The position numbers were made by a program, and so were the translations under genes. DNA of 64,000 bases, from positions 25,400 to 89,399 of the IMG/VR virus record IMGVR_UViG_3300032304_000700. One strand, written 5' to 3'. Of this stretch, positions 6,702 through 14,884 are shown piece after piece. Below the pieces are notes generated by a model, which did no database searches, was not told the origin of the DNA, and saw nothing but the letters and a program-made list of their open reading frames with translations. Source of the DNA: a virus. Numbering within the stretch: position 1 is the stretch's first letter; each line of letters begins with the position of its first letter.

Positions 6702-7730
6702 TTACCACTTTCTACAACTCCAATATCTTGCCTTATGTCTTGGTCCTGGAGTATCACAATTATGTCTAGCTCTAAACGACTTTCTCGCCTTTGGGTTAGA
6801 TTTTCTTATTTTCATTGTTTTTTCACCCTTAGACGCTGCCGATGTTCCACCATGTCCAAAATTTACTTTAACAACATTACCTGCTGGATTTTTTACATAA
6901 ACTTTAAATTTCTTAACATCACCTCTCATTGGTTTTCCTAAAGGAACATTTCTACCTTGATACTCTGCTTCAGTCATACATTCACATGTTGCCTCAGATA
7001 GTTCTGTATTATATTCTCTTATAAATTTAATAAAGTCTTTGAAATCATCATAGTTGTCTACATCATATTCCTCTGGTTCTACTTTACCATAATTTACATC
7101 ATCAGAATTTATATCTTCATAAAATTCTTCTTTTGTTAAAACTACTGCAGTTGTATAATTATCTTCAATCTCTTTTATAGGAACACAATTTGGTACCATT
7201 TTACCATTTTTCATTTTACCACCCACTTCTTTATATCCATCCCAACACTCACATAATGCATTAGATTCTCCCTCATTACATTTTTTCCAGCCACCACCTT
7301 TACTTTTGTAGTTTTTTGCTGCCCATCCGTTTGCGTATGCAGATGGATAAACATCAAATTTAGATTTTGCAGCTGATTTACTTGCAGACCATTTAGCCGG
7401 GTCAGTTGGACAATTCTTTTCTAAAAATAAATTTACTTTTTCTTCTATGTTCATAGTTTCATTTTTTGGTTTTGTTGAAACATATATTGGTTTTTTACCT
7501 TGTCCACTACTATCTTTACCACCTCTACCTGCTTTATTTTGTGCAGCTCTTTTTCTACGAGTTGCACTTTCTTTTTCTTTTTTACTCATTCCGGCTGCTT
7601 TTGCTGCAGGAACACATTTAGCATATCCTTTCTTTTCTCCCGAAGTTCCACATGGTGGATGTTTGCCATCAACTTTTTTGCCGATGTTTACCCATTTTTC
7701 TTTAAACCACTTATTTAAATCTTCGTTCAT
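6702..7730 (-). CDS. Two-domain Cys/Lys-rich phage protein (DUF5872-like N-terminus)
   Basis: A 342-aa protein. Residues 1-75 (NKWFKEKWVNIGKKVDGKH, then PPCGTSGEKKGYAKCVPAAKA and MSKKEKESATRRKRA) match what I recall as the phage domain DUF5872. A Pro/Trp/Cys segment follows (residues 105-180). The last 90 residues (TEAEYQGRNVPLGKPMRGDV through FRARHNCDTPGPRHKARYWS) form a second basic conserved domain that ends in SCRKW. This tail motif recurs in many phage proteins of unknown role. Paired cysteines suggest metal binding. It lies between terminase and portal, so packaging or capsid maturation is plausible. TATTTATA is 18 bases upstream. Confidence 0.65.
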   Translation of the reverse strand: MNEDLNKWFKEKWVNIGKKVDGKHPPCGTSGEKKGYAKCVPAAKAAGMSKKEKESATRRKRAAQNKAGRGGKDSSGQGKKPIYVSTKPKNETMNIEEKVNLFLEKNCPTDPAKWSASKSAAKSKFDVYPSAYANGWAAKNYKSKGGGWKKCNEGESNALCECWDGYKEVGGKMKNGKMVPNCVPIKEIEDNYTTAVVLTKEEFYEDINSDDVNYGKVEPEEYDVDNYDDFKDFIKFIREYNTELSEATCECMTEAEYQGRNVPLGKPMRGDVKKFKVYVKNPAGNVVKVNFGHGGTSAASKGEKTMKIRKSNPKARKSFRARHNCDTPGPRHKARYWSCRKW

Positions 7731-7748
7731 CTATAATAGTTTCAACAT

Positions 7749-7756
7749 ATAAATAT
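7749..7756 (-). promoter_or_regulatory. Candidate phage promoter element TATTTATA
   Basis: The minus strand reads TATATTTATATG, 18 bases before the start at 7730, in the 33-base gap after the terminase stop. Confidence 0.35.
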
Positions 7757-7763
7757 AAAAAAA

Positions 7764-9374
7764 TTACTTTAGCAACCAAGTTAGGTTTTCTTTCTCACCT
7801 TTGCCTAAATCCATTTCATATGGATTTCCTTGTTGTTGCCAATTAGATGTATAAACTCCTGAATTAGTGTTTATAGTTGTAGCGTTTAACATATTCTTTG
7901 TCAAATCAATTCCCTCTTGTTTTAATCTCAATGCAGTATTACGAACCCAAAGTCCAATACCTAAGGCCATAATAAGGTCATCATTATATCCTTTCATTGC
8001 TTCCGCTCTACCACTATGCCAAATGAATGTAAACATCTCATCTATCAATCTACTTGAACGAATTAAAATATCTTTATCATTCATATATGTGTCTAATGCC
8101 GATATGATAAGTGGACGAGTTTTACTGGTTGTCGAAAATCCTGCAACCATTTGTCTTTCGTCTCTATAATATTTGTTTGACATTTGTCTTTCGGTATCAA
8201 TATATTGTAAATCATTACTCATATAGAATAAATTTGGATACCCTCTATTGATAATTTGTTGAATACATGCCCATCCTACATTTGAGTTCTCCACTACTAA
8301 GAGTGCATTATTATATTCAGTTGCAAGTGATGTTAGAAAGTTACCAAAATCTTTTGTGTCAATTTTACCTCTATATTCTGCAACTTGTGAGCTATCTTCA
8401 ATGTCTATAACCTGTGCAGTAGAATAGTCAGCTCCGTCACCACGTGCAACGTCCGCACACACCATATATGCTCTATTGTAGTTTGGATGCTCCCACACCC
8501 ATAGATTACTATCAAATCCTCTTTTTTCAACCGGGTCCATAACATATGTATCTTTATACCATGTCAATAATGCGGGTTCAAATACTGTATCACCCGAACC
8601 TACGAAGTCACAATCACATTCTTGTGCTGCACCTTTAACTCCTAAGATACGAGTTTGTTCATCTCTCCATGCCTGATTTCTTTCTGGATGAACTGTCCAA
8701 TGTAGATTGATATTATTAAATCCATTTTGGCCACTTTCACCATCTACCCACATTTTATGGAACCAGTTACCGATACCATTTGGAGTAGATAATACGATTG
8801 CGGAACCACCTGTTGATAAGGTTGATTGTGCTGATAACCAAATTTCATCGATATCTCTAATGAATGCTGCCTCATCCACAACTAATAGGGATAGGGCTTC
8901 AGAACGACCTGCGTCCGGAGAACTTGCGATTGCTTTTACTTGTGAACCATTTTTTAATTTAAGGGAAAGTTTGTTATCTTCTACCGAACTACTGCCACCA
9001 TCTCTTAACCAAATAGGAAGTAAGTCGTGCATAACTCTTACCTTCTCTACCAGATTCTTTGCCACAGTCACTTTCGTTGCAATTACCAATGCATTAAAGT
9101 CTTGGTTGAATAACATCTTCCATAAAATAAATCCTGCAGATAAGGTTGATAGACCCAACTGACGAGATTTAAGAATAATGTTAAAACGATTGTCTTTGAA
9201 GTCCGTTAAACAATCTTCCTGGAATGGATAAAGGTGAAAGGGTATTTTTCCTCTCACCGGATGCTGAATGACACAATACTTCTTCATAAAGTAAATTGGG
9301 TCTAACGCACACTTGCGATATTCTTCAGCAATTATCTCTTTTAAGGTTTTCTTAGGTTGCCCCTGAACTCCCAT
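7764..9374 (-). CDS. 17: Terminase large subunit gp17
   Basis: A 536-aa DNA-packaging motor. The ATPase domain shows a Walker A-like SRQLGLST (residues 70-77), Walker B LLVVDEAAF (163-171) with catalytic Glu168, and the coupling motif STPNG (196-200). The RNase H-fold nuclease domain shows Asp308 in CADVARGDGADYS, Glu362 in VVENSNVG, and Asp465/466 in GYNDDLIMAL. The length is slightly below T4 gp17. The start overlaps the stop of the upstream membrane protein gene (TAATG). No separate small terminase was recognised in the window. Confidence 0.95.
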   Translation of the reverse strand: MGVQGQPKKTLKEIIAEEYRKCALDPIYFMKKYCVIQHPVRGKIPFHLYPFQEDCLTDFKDNRFNIILKSRQLGLSTLSAGFILWKMLFNQDFNALVIATKVTVAKNLVEKVRVMHDLLPIWLRDGGSSSVEDNKLSLKLKNGSQVKAIASSPDAGRSEALSLLVVDEAAFIRDIDEIWLSAQSTLSTGGSAIVLSTPNGIGNWFHKMWVDGESGQNGFNNINLHWTVHPERNQAWRDEQTRILGVKGAAQECDCDFVGSGDTVFEPALLTWYKDTYVMDPVEKRGFDSNLWVWEHPNYNRAYMVCADVARGDGADYSTAQVIDIEDSSQVAEYRGKIDTKDFGNFLTSLATEYNNALLVVENSNVGWACIQQIINRGYPNLFYMSNDLQYIDTERQMSNKYYRDERQMVAGFSTTSKTRPLIISALDTYMNDKDILIRSSRLIDEMFTFIWHSGRAEAMKGYNDDLIMALGIGLWVRNTALRLKQEGIDLTKNMLNATTINTNSGVYTSNWQQQGNPYEMDLGKGEKENLTWLLK

Positions 9375-10021
9375 TATTTTTTGAATTTAATCTTCCAATA
9401 AACACCACCACCAATATATGGGGATAATGTTCCGTTAGTTCCATCAGTTACTCTATTAGCAACACCAACACCAACTTGATAAATTTTGTCTTTTTTGGTT
9501 TTTACTAATAATCCTGCACCGACATTTGAAACCACATCTTCTTTATTGAATCCACCGGTAAAACCATAATATACTTGTGTCTTTGGTAATTCTTTAACAA
9601 TCATAGTTTCTTTAATTGTTCTTTCTTTAACTTTTGCATCAAAGGTTCTACCCCATATTTTATTTTGTGAGATTGTATCGATTACTGAAACTGTTCCTAA
9701 TGAATCAGGTAATACTAAAACATCCTTATATAATACTTTTGAATAGTAATCTTTTAATAAAGCCTGTGTATCTACTACTGCAGGAATTACAACTTCTTTT
9801 TCAACGATTGTTTCGTGATAGATATCTTCACCTTTCTTAGTTACTACTTTAGTTTTAACTACTTCAAATGTATCGATATCATGTTTAATCACTTCATATT
9901 TTTTACCATCAATTCTAACGGTTCTTCCTGGCATCTTTCCACCTGGATTAAAATATTCCAATAATACAATTACAACCAATACCACGATTGCGATGTTTTT
10001 TAAATTTAAGAATTTTTTCAT
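9374..10021 (-). CDS. Membrane-anchored hypothetical protein
   Basis: A 215-aa protein with one strong N-terminal hydrophobic segment (IAIVVLVVIVLLEYF, about residues 11-25) after a basic start, so a signal anchor with the rest outside the cytoplasm. The middle has alternating Val/Lys/Thr strands. The C-terminal 70 residues (YYGFTGGFNKEDVVSNVGAG, VGVGVANRV, YIGGGVYWKIKFK) are glycine-rich amphipathic strands reminiscent of a small outer-membrane barrel or its end. The function is unknown; an envelope-related lysis or exclusion role is only a guess. It overlaps the terminase start by one base. Confidence 0.6.
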   Translation of the reverse strand: MKKFLNLKNIAIVVLVVIVLLEYFNPGGKMPGRTVRIDGKKYEVIKHDIDTFEVVKTKVVTKKGEDIYHETIVEKEVVIPAVVDTQALLKDYYSKVLYKDVLVLPDSLGTVSVIDTISQNKIWGRTFDAKVKERTIKETMIVKELPKTQVYYGFTGGFNKEDVVSNVGAGLLVKTKKDKIYQVGVGVANRVTDGTNGTLSPYIGGGVYWKIKFKK

Positions 10022-10026
10022 AATTT

Positions 10027-10695
10027 TTATTTTTTAATTAATTCTGGATGATTTAACTCAACCAATTTTTCTTCCAATAACCTTTTTCTTTCTATTAATA
10101 ATTCAATGGCCTCATATGCTCCATCGATGTCTTTTTTCAAATCTGTTTTTACTTTTTCAATATCTACATCCCATGTCCAAGTTTCAGTTCTACCATCTTC
10201 GGTGATAATTTCCATTTGTTTTCTAATACCACTCAAAGCTTCTTCATATCTATCCTTTAATTCTCTAACATAAGCAAGTTTGTTTCTTGTTATCTTATAA
10301 TCTTCATAGAAAGGATATGTTCCATCTTCTTTTAAACCTTGTTCAAACTTTGCAAGACAAACAATACACATTCCTGTTTTACGAATTAGTTTTTTGTCTG
10401 CATTACTATATGATTCTGTTTTACAATCTTCATTTGAACATGTACTCAACTTTTGTAAAAATTGTCTTACATCGTCCATTTGAGTAACTGCAACTTTGAA
10501 TCCTTCTTTTTGTTCCCACTCTTTTCCTTCTTTGTCAGTCCATCTTTCTCCAACCTCTCTCTTTTCTTCAGCTTCACCTTCATAACCAAAATGAGTTTGA
10601 TTATTATCTGTTCTTCCAAAAACCGTGTCAATAATGAGTTTACGAGATTTGTGCATCCCCTTTGATTTCTCATCAAAACTTTTTCTTTTTGCCAT
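10027..10695 (-). CDS. Hypothetical protein with a possible zinc site
   Basis: A 222-aa, hydrophilic protein. Cysteines near residues 85-115 occur as CSNEDC and, 20 residues later, CIVC, a possible four-cysteine zinc knuckle. The C-terminal third is helical and charged (YEAIELLIERKRLLEEKLVE). It starts six bases before the membrane-protein gene ends its own leader and probably shares that transcript. I do not recognise the family; the position upstream of terminase suggests a packaging or assembly accessory but does not prove it. Confidence 0.58.
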   Translation of the reverse strand: MAKRKSFDEKSKGMHKSRKLIIDTVFGRTDNNQTHFGYEGEAEEKREVGERWTDKEGKEWEQKEGFKVAVTQMDDVRQFLQKLSTCSNEDCKTESYSNADKKLIRKTGMCIVCLAKFEQGLKEDGTYPFYEDYKITRNKLAYVRELKDRYEEALSGIRKQMEIITEDGRTETWTWDVDIEKVKTDLKKDIDGAYEAIELLIERKRLLEEKLVELNHPELIKK

Positions 10696-10763
10696 ATTTC
10701 TATACTTTTATAACTGTTTCTTTATAGTATATATATCAAAATTATTCCTGAAAAATATACACA

Positions 10764-13016
10764 CTATCCTTTCATTGCCTGTTTTACTAATGTCACTGCT
10801 TGTTTTTTAACACGCATTGTATCATCATATTTCAATGCGGATTTAACTAAAATTGTATTTCCTGTGTCTGGATTTTTAATCTTAGTTTGTAATACTTTAT
10901 CAACCCTCTTTTTAGTCTTAGGGTCTAATGATTTTAATTTTGATTTTAAATCTCCTTTTTTAGTAGTTTCTTTTGATTTTTTAGCAGCTTCTGCTTTTTT
11001 GGTTGTAACTACTATATTTGCAAATACATCTTTATCAAATTTAGGATAAACTTGATTGAATATATCTTTCTTTTCTTTTGTAGTTAATAAATCGTTTCCA
11101 AAAGTAGCTCTTAATTGTGTTCCACTAATATTTTTACCATTTACTTTTAATTGCATTTCAGGTGCAATTATATAATATCCTTCATCTTCATATCCTTTCT
11201 TTTTATTGTCAGGTACTTTATCATAATTTTTAAAATATTTACCACCTTGTTCTAATCTTTCTGCATCTTTTTCGGATACTGCAGTTACATATTTTGTATC
11301 CTCCGGGTATTTACTTAATATTTCAACTGGTGAATATGGATTTTTAACCTGAATGATTTTGTTTGTTGGAATACCAAACATCTTATTCATTATTGCCTTT
11401 TTATCTTTAAATGGAAAAGGAGATTTAACGGGGTCTATCGTATTTGATGATGATATATAAACATTATCTTTACCAAATTTATCAACTAATGATTTATAGA
11501 TACTATAATGTCCTGCGTGAAATGGTTGGAATCTACCTGAAAAAATTGCAATTTCGTTTTTCTCCGTCTTATCTTCTTTTTTTGCAGGTTTGTCAAATTT
11601 GAAAGTTCCTTGTATTTGATTTATAGGTGCAAATGTTCCTGTGTATTTATATGGGTTTCCATTATACATAAAAACCACACCTTCCGATGGCACCAAATTA
11701 TCCAACCCAATACTATCTAATCTTTCTAACTCCTTTTGAAGTTTTGCAATTTTATCTGGGTCTTTACTATCTCTAATAGATTTTATTGCAGTAAGTGTAT
11801 CTCTTTTTAATTCTTTTGCTGCAGTCGGACTATTTGTTGATAAAAAATTACTAACTCTTTTTAATGTTTGTGCACCTGCATTAAGAAATATATTCTCAAT
11901 AGGTTTAATCATTTCTTTTTGAGATTGTTGTAATTCGTTTGTTTCAAAGTTTCTGAACCAATCCGATTTAGTACTATCATTAAAAGATTTTACACCAAAA
12001 GTTTTATCACCATTTGCCCATCTATTTACTAAACCTTGTTTTTCTTTAGGAGAAAGATTAAGGTTTAATTCTTTGTTTTCACTATCTATTTTTTTCTGCC
12101 ACCACTTATTACGATAATCTTCCAATTTAGATTTACTATTCAATCCATATTCCTTTGCAATATCATTTAAATTAGAATTATACTCTTTTGCAAGTTTTGC
12201 ATATTTCAAACTTTCTGCATCACTAAATGCAATTACTTTTGGGCCTTCAATTCCAAATGTTTTTTGTTTATCAGCACCTACTTTTTGAACCGCTTGTGCA
12301 AATTCTTCACCATCCGTTGATGAACGATTTATTTGTTCACCTTCTTTGTTATACTCAATAGTACCATGCATTACCAATACACTCTTACCATACGGAATTA
12401 CATTTTGAGTATCTGGTAATATGATTTCCAAACTCATAAATTTGGAACCATTTTTAAACATATTTTTAGTTTGTTCCGGTGTTAATTTTGAAATTGCACT
12501 TTGTAAATCTTCTGCAGCTCCAACGAATGCCTTTTCAATTCCACCTCTTCCTGCAAATTGTTGTGTTATACCTTTTACATCCAATGCATTTTTACCACTA
12601 TCTCTAACATGTCCTTTATTTCTACCAAATATAATTTTACCATCTTTGAAACTGAATGCTATGTTTTGCCCGTCTAATTTTTCAGTAACAGGTGCTTCCT
12701 TATCCAATCCACCTACTAACCCCCTCTTTATCATTTCCTTCATATCATTGAATGTCAAATCACCATCTTCAAACGGATGTGCCAAATGACCTGCTGCACC
12801 ACCTTCCAAAAGTAATGCTTCATTTAATGTTAGGTCAAAATATTCATCTATAAAATTATTTACATCATCCGTTATTTCATCCACAATATTGTAGACATAT
12901 TCGGAATCCGTATCTGATTTTTTACGAATTTCTTTGTTTTTCTTTTCTATTTTATCAACTTGTGATTTAGATGGATATCCTGCTGGCAATCCCATCATAG
13001 TATTTTCTGAATTCAT
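10764..13016 (-). CDS. Fused ligase-like and HxGH nucleotidyltransferase protein
   Basis: A 750-aa protein with two nucleotidyl-transfer signatures. The N-terminal part has EKLDGQN (residues 112-118, candidate lysine nucleophile Lys113), GRNKGH (131-136), SLEIIL (195-200), and EGVVF (445-449) with Lys457. These look like motifs I, III, IV and V of the covalent RNA/DNA ligase superfamily. After a Lys-rich linker, residues 488-640 hold FSGRFQPFHAGH (His500, His503) and ISGTQLR (630-636), the signature of NMN adenylyltransferase-like enzymes. The Lys-rich tail (655-750) is disordered or nucleic-acid binding. The start lies directly after TATTTATA. NAD or RNA-end metabolism is plausible; the substrate is unknown. 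Confidence 0.72.
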   Translation of the reverse strand: MNSENTMMGLPAGYPSKSQVDKIEKKNKEIRKKSDTDSEYVYNIVDEITDDVNNFIDEYFDLTLNEALLLEGGAAGHLAHPFEDGDLTFNDMKEMIKRGLVGGLDKEAPVTEKLDGQNIAFSFKDGKIIFGRNKGHVRDSGKNALDVKGITQQFAGRGGIEKAFVGAAEDLQSAISKLTPEQTKNMFKNGSKFMSLEIILPDTQNVIPYGKSVLVMHGTIEYNKEGEQINRSSTDGEEFAQAVQKVGADKQKTFGIEGPKVIAFSDAESLKYAKLAKEYNSNLNDIAKEYGLNSKSKLEDYRNKWWQKKIDSENKELNLNLSPKEKQGLVNRWANGDKTFGVKSFNDSTKSDWFRNFETNELQQSQKEMIKPIENIFLNAGAQTLKRVSNFLSTNSPTAAKELKRDTLTAIKSIRDSKDPDKIAKLQKELERLDSIGLDNLVPSEGVVFMYNGNPYKYTGTFAPINQIQGTFKFDKPAKKEDKTEKNEIAIFSGRFQPFHAGHYSIYKSLVDKFGKDNVYISSSNTIDPVKSPFPFKDKKAIMNKMFGIPTNKIIQVKNPYSPVEILSKYPEDTKYVTAVSEKDAERLEQGGKYFKNYDKVPDNKKKGYEDEGYYIIAPEMQLKVNGKNISGTQLRATFGNDLLTTKEKKDIFNQVYPKFDKDVFANIVVTTKKAEAAKKSKETTKKGDLKSKLKSLDPKTKKRVDKVLQTKIKNPDTGNTILVKSALKYDDTMRVKKQAVTLVKQAMKG

Positions 13017-13019
13017 ACT

Positions 13020-13027
13020 TATAAATA
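13020..13027 (-). promoter_or_regulatory. Candidate phage promoter element TATTTATA
   Basis: The minus strand reads GATATTTATAAGT and then the ATG at 13016, so the element is only three bases from the start codon. If it is a -10 box the message would be nearly leaderless; it could instead help initiation. Confidence 0.3.
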
Positions 13028-13037
13028 TCGTAAAATA

Positions 13038-13163
13038 TTAGAAATTTTTATAGATAAATGGGTCTCTTTTTTTAAGTTCTTCTAATTTCTTTTTAAATCT
13101 TTGTTTTCTTTTTCTTTCTTCATATAATTTTACAAAAAAAGAAATAATTGGCCATTTTTTCAT
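13038..13163 (-). CDS. 41-aa basic small protein
   Basis: ATG at 13163 to TAA at 13038-13040. The product begins MKKWPIISFFVKLYEERKRK, continues with a Lys/Arg/Glu helix and ends DPFIYKNF. A short hydrophobic start followed by a long basic helix suggests a peripheral membrane or nucleic-acid-binding peptide. It fills the gap between the E1-beta gene (ends 13168) and the 750-aa gene (starts 13016), follows with almost no spacing, and has normal codon use for the window. I do not recognise a family. Confidence 0.55.
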   Translation of the reverse strand: MKKWPIISFFVKLYEERKRKQRFKKKLEELKKRDPFIYKNF

Positions 13164-13167
13164 TTTA

Positions 13168-13728
13168 TTAATTTTTATAATATAATTCTGGATATTCTAC
13201 TAATATATATACTCCTTTGTTTTGTGTAGCATATTTGTATGATAATTCTATATCGGTTGGTGTTTTTAAATCCAATAATTCTATATTTTTACACATAGAT
13301 TTAAATTCTTCAAAATAATTACCTTTATGTTGATGTCCTGGGTCTAATGGTTTATCAGAACCCTTTCCCAATCTAATTATAATATGTGGTTTAAATCCTG
13401 TCATGGATTCGTATTTATCAATATGGTTTATTAATTGGTTTGTTGCACATATTATAAAATCCCAACGAGGATAAAATGTTACTACCAATTTATTAGTCAT
13501 TGATAGTCCCAAACTCATTCCCATTTGAGTTTCTTCCATAACAGGCAATTCAATCATTTTTTCTTTTGATACTTCTCCCAATGTTGTACTCATTGGATTT
13601 CCTGCATAAACTATTTGTTGGCCAATGAATATTGAATTATCCAAATTGGATATGTTTTTCATTGCGATAGTTAATGCATCTTTATATGGTGTATATTCTG
13701 GTTTATTCATAATTAAAAGGCTATCCAT
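13168..13728 (-). CDS. Thiamine-diphosphate E1 beta-like subunit (pyrimidine-binding domain)
   Basis: A 186-aa protein resembling the first half of the beta subunit of 2-oxoacid dehydrogenase E1 or transketolase. ALTIAMKNISNLDNSIFIGQ opens the domain. PVMEETQMGMSLGLSMTNK (around residues 63-81) carries the conserved Glu that contacts the aminopyrimidine of thiamine diphosphate, and FYPRWDFIICATNQLINHID matches the family's conserved helix. The C-terminal transketolase domain of ordinary E1 beta (about 325 aa) is missing. The first Met overlaps E1 alpha by 16 bases; Met7 (13710) gives a two-base gap and may be the real start. It presumably pairs with the preceding subunit. Confidence 0.75.
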   Translation of the reverse strand: MDSLLIMNKPEYTPYKDALTIAMKNISNLDNSIFIGQQIVYAGNPMSTTLGEVSKEKMIELPVMEETQMGMSLGLSMTNKLVVTFYPRWDFIICATNQLINHIDKYESMTGFKPHIIIRLGKGSDKPLDPGHQHKGNYFEEFKSMCKNIELLDLKTPTDIELSYKYATQNKGVYILVEYPELYYKN

Positions 13729-14342
13729 TTCCCACTTCCGTAGTGTGGATATTTTGATTTGTAAGTATAATGAATAACATCCGATGGGATGTCTCTTTTT
13801 TTATTCCAAGTTGATTCGGTTGGAGTATATGTTGATACCCCATTATCTTCTACAACAAATATAATTGGTAAGTCAAAGTTTCTTGCATATTTGTGCACCT
13901 CATAGAATATACCACTTTCAAATGACATATCACCAATAAATACAAATACTTTCTCATCACTACCTTTTGATTTAATTCCCATTGCAACTCCTAAAGCAAT
14001 TGATAGAGTACCGCCTACGATTGCAGAAGCGTAGAATTTTTCGTTATGTTCACACATAGTGATTGATTTACCCTCTTTGATTAATTCGGTTGCATAGTCT
14101 GCAGATAATCCTTTTAAAACCCAATGGTAATGAGAACGCCATGTACTGAATACCCAATCGGTTTCTTTAATTCTTTTAAATATTTCTATCAATTGTTCTT
14201 CGTTTCCATTTGATAAATGTACTGGTCCTCTGATTTTACCACTTTCCCATATATCAACAATTTCTTGTTCAAACCTAATAAGTTTTTCTACTGTCCAATC
14301 GATATCTCTTACTATTGGATATTGTTCTAAATTTTTTAGCAT
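13713..14342 (-). CDS. Thiamine-diphosphate E1 alpha-like subunit
   Basis: A 209-aa protein matching the thiamine-diphosphate-binding alpha subunit of 2-oxoacid dehydrogenase E1. Near residues 25-45 RFEQEIVDIWESGKIRGPVH fits the family's opening, STWRSHYHWVLKG corresponds to the DxxRxH region, and GDMSFESGIFYE followed by PIIFVVEDNG fits the GD(x)nN cofactor/metal motif. It ends early, at PHYGSGKW, about 100 residues shorter than classical E1 alpha. With the adjacent beta-like subunit it forms a minimal decarboxylating or ketol-transfer enzyme. It lies in a sugar gene cluster next to RmlC, so a sugar-related acyloin reaction is more likely than central metabolism. Confidence 0.78.
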   Translation of the reverse strand: MLKNLEQYPIVRDIDWTVEKLIRFEQEIVDIWESGKIRGPVHLSNGNEEQLIEIFKRIKETDWVFSTWRSHYHWVLKGLSADYATELIKEGKSITMCEHNEKFYASAIVGGTLSIALGVAMGIKSKGSDEKVFVFIGDMSFESGIFYEVHKYARNFDLPIIFVVEDNGVSTYTPTESTWNKKRDIPSDVIHYTYKSKYPHYGSGKWIAF

Positions 14343-14884
14343 CTATCTCTTTTTTGTAATATTGGTGAATCCGTTGGCCATTCGATTTGAAATTCAGGGT
14401 CATTCCATTTTACAACACCTTGTGCGTTTTCTTCAACAAAATCACCTTCATAAAATAAATTATAATGAAATATACAATCGGTTAATGCATAATGTCCGTT
14501 TGCAAATCCTGGTGGAACTAATACTTGGTCTCTGGTTTTTTCAGTAAGTAAGTAAGAATTCCAATCACCATATGTAGGAGATTCTTTTCTAACATCCAAT
14601 ACTACTAAAAATATATCACCAACCAAAGCTTGAACCAATTTCCAAGTCTTATTATCCCAATGTAATCCTCGTAACACACCTTTGTATGATTTTGAAAATC
14701 TACCATGTACCTTCAAATCTCCGTGCATAAAATTATGAACAGGATGTTCCTCTGGATGATATGTTGTCCAAATTTCTCCTCTATATTCTCTATATACTGA
14801 TGGTGAAAATACTGGTACATCTTTACCAAATGGTTTTAAAAATGATACTTCTATATCATTCCATTTTTTGTCTTTGTAACTCAT
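14336..14884 (-). CDS. rmlC: dTDP-4-dehydrorhamnose 3,5-epimerase-like protein (RmlC)
   Basis: A 182-aa cupin of the RmlC family, which epimerises a dTDP-4-keto-6-deoxysugar at C3 and/or C5. Seen are SYKGVLRGLHWD (residues about 65-76) with the catalytic-type His, the KLVQALVGDIFLVVLDVRKE core strands, PPGFANGHYAL, and a closing KWNDPEFQIEWP that matches the family's WxDPxxxIxWP. The length is typical. It overlaps E1 alpha by seven bases. RmlA, RmlB and RmlD are not in the window, so host-made precursors would be needed. Confidence 0.88.
   Translation of the reverse strand: MSYKDKKWNDIEVSFLKPFGKDVPVFSPSVYREYRGEIWTTYHPEEHPVHNFMHGDLKVHGRFSKSYKGVLRGLHWDNKTWKLVQALVGDIFLVVLDVRKESPTYGDWNSYLLTEKTRDQVLVPPGFANGHYALTDCIFHYNLFYEGDFVEENAQGVVKWNDPEFQIEWPTDSPILQKRDRC

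Noticed and set aside
8707-9162. A 151-aa + strand frame opposite terminase
   Set aside because: It lies entirely inside the well-supported terminase gene and shows no protein-like motif.
13713-13728. Frameshift splitting one E1 gene into two
   Set aside because: E1 alpha and beta are normally separate; the alpha protein ends at a plausible domain end and the beta protein has its own start, so the overlap is ordinary.
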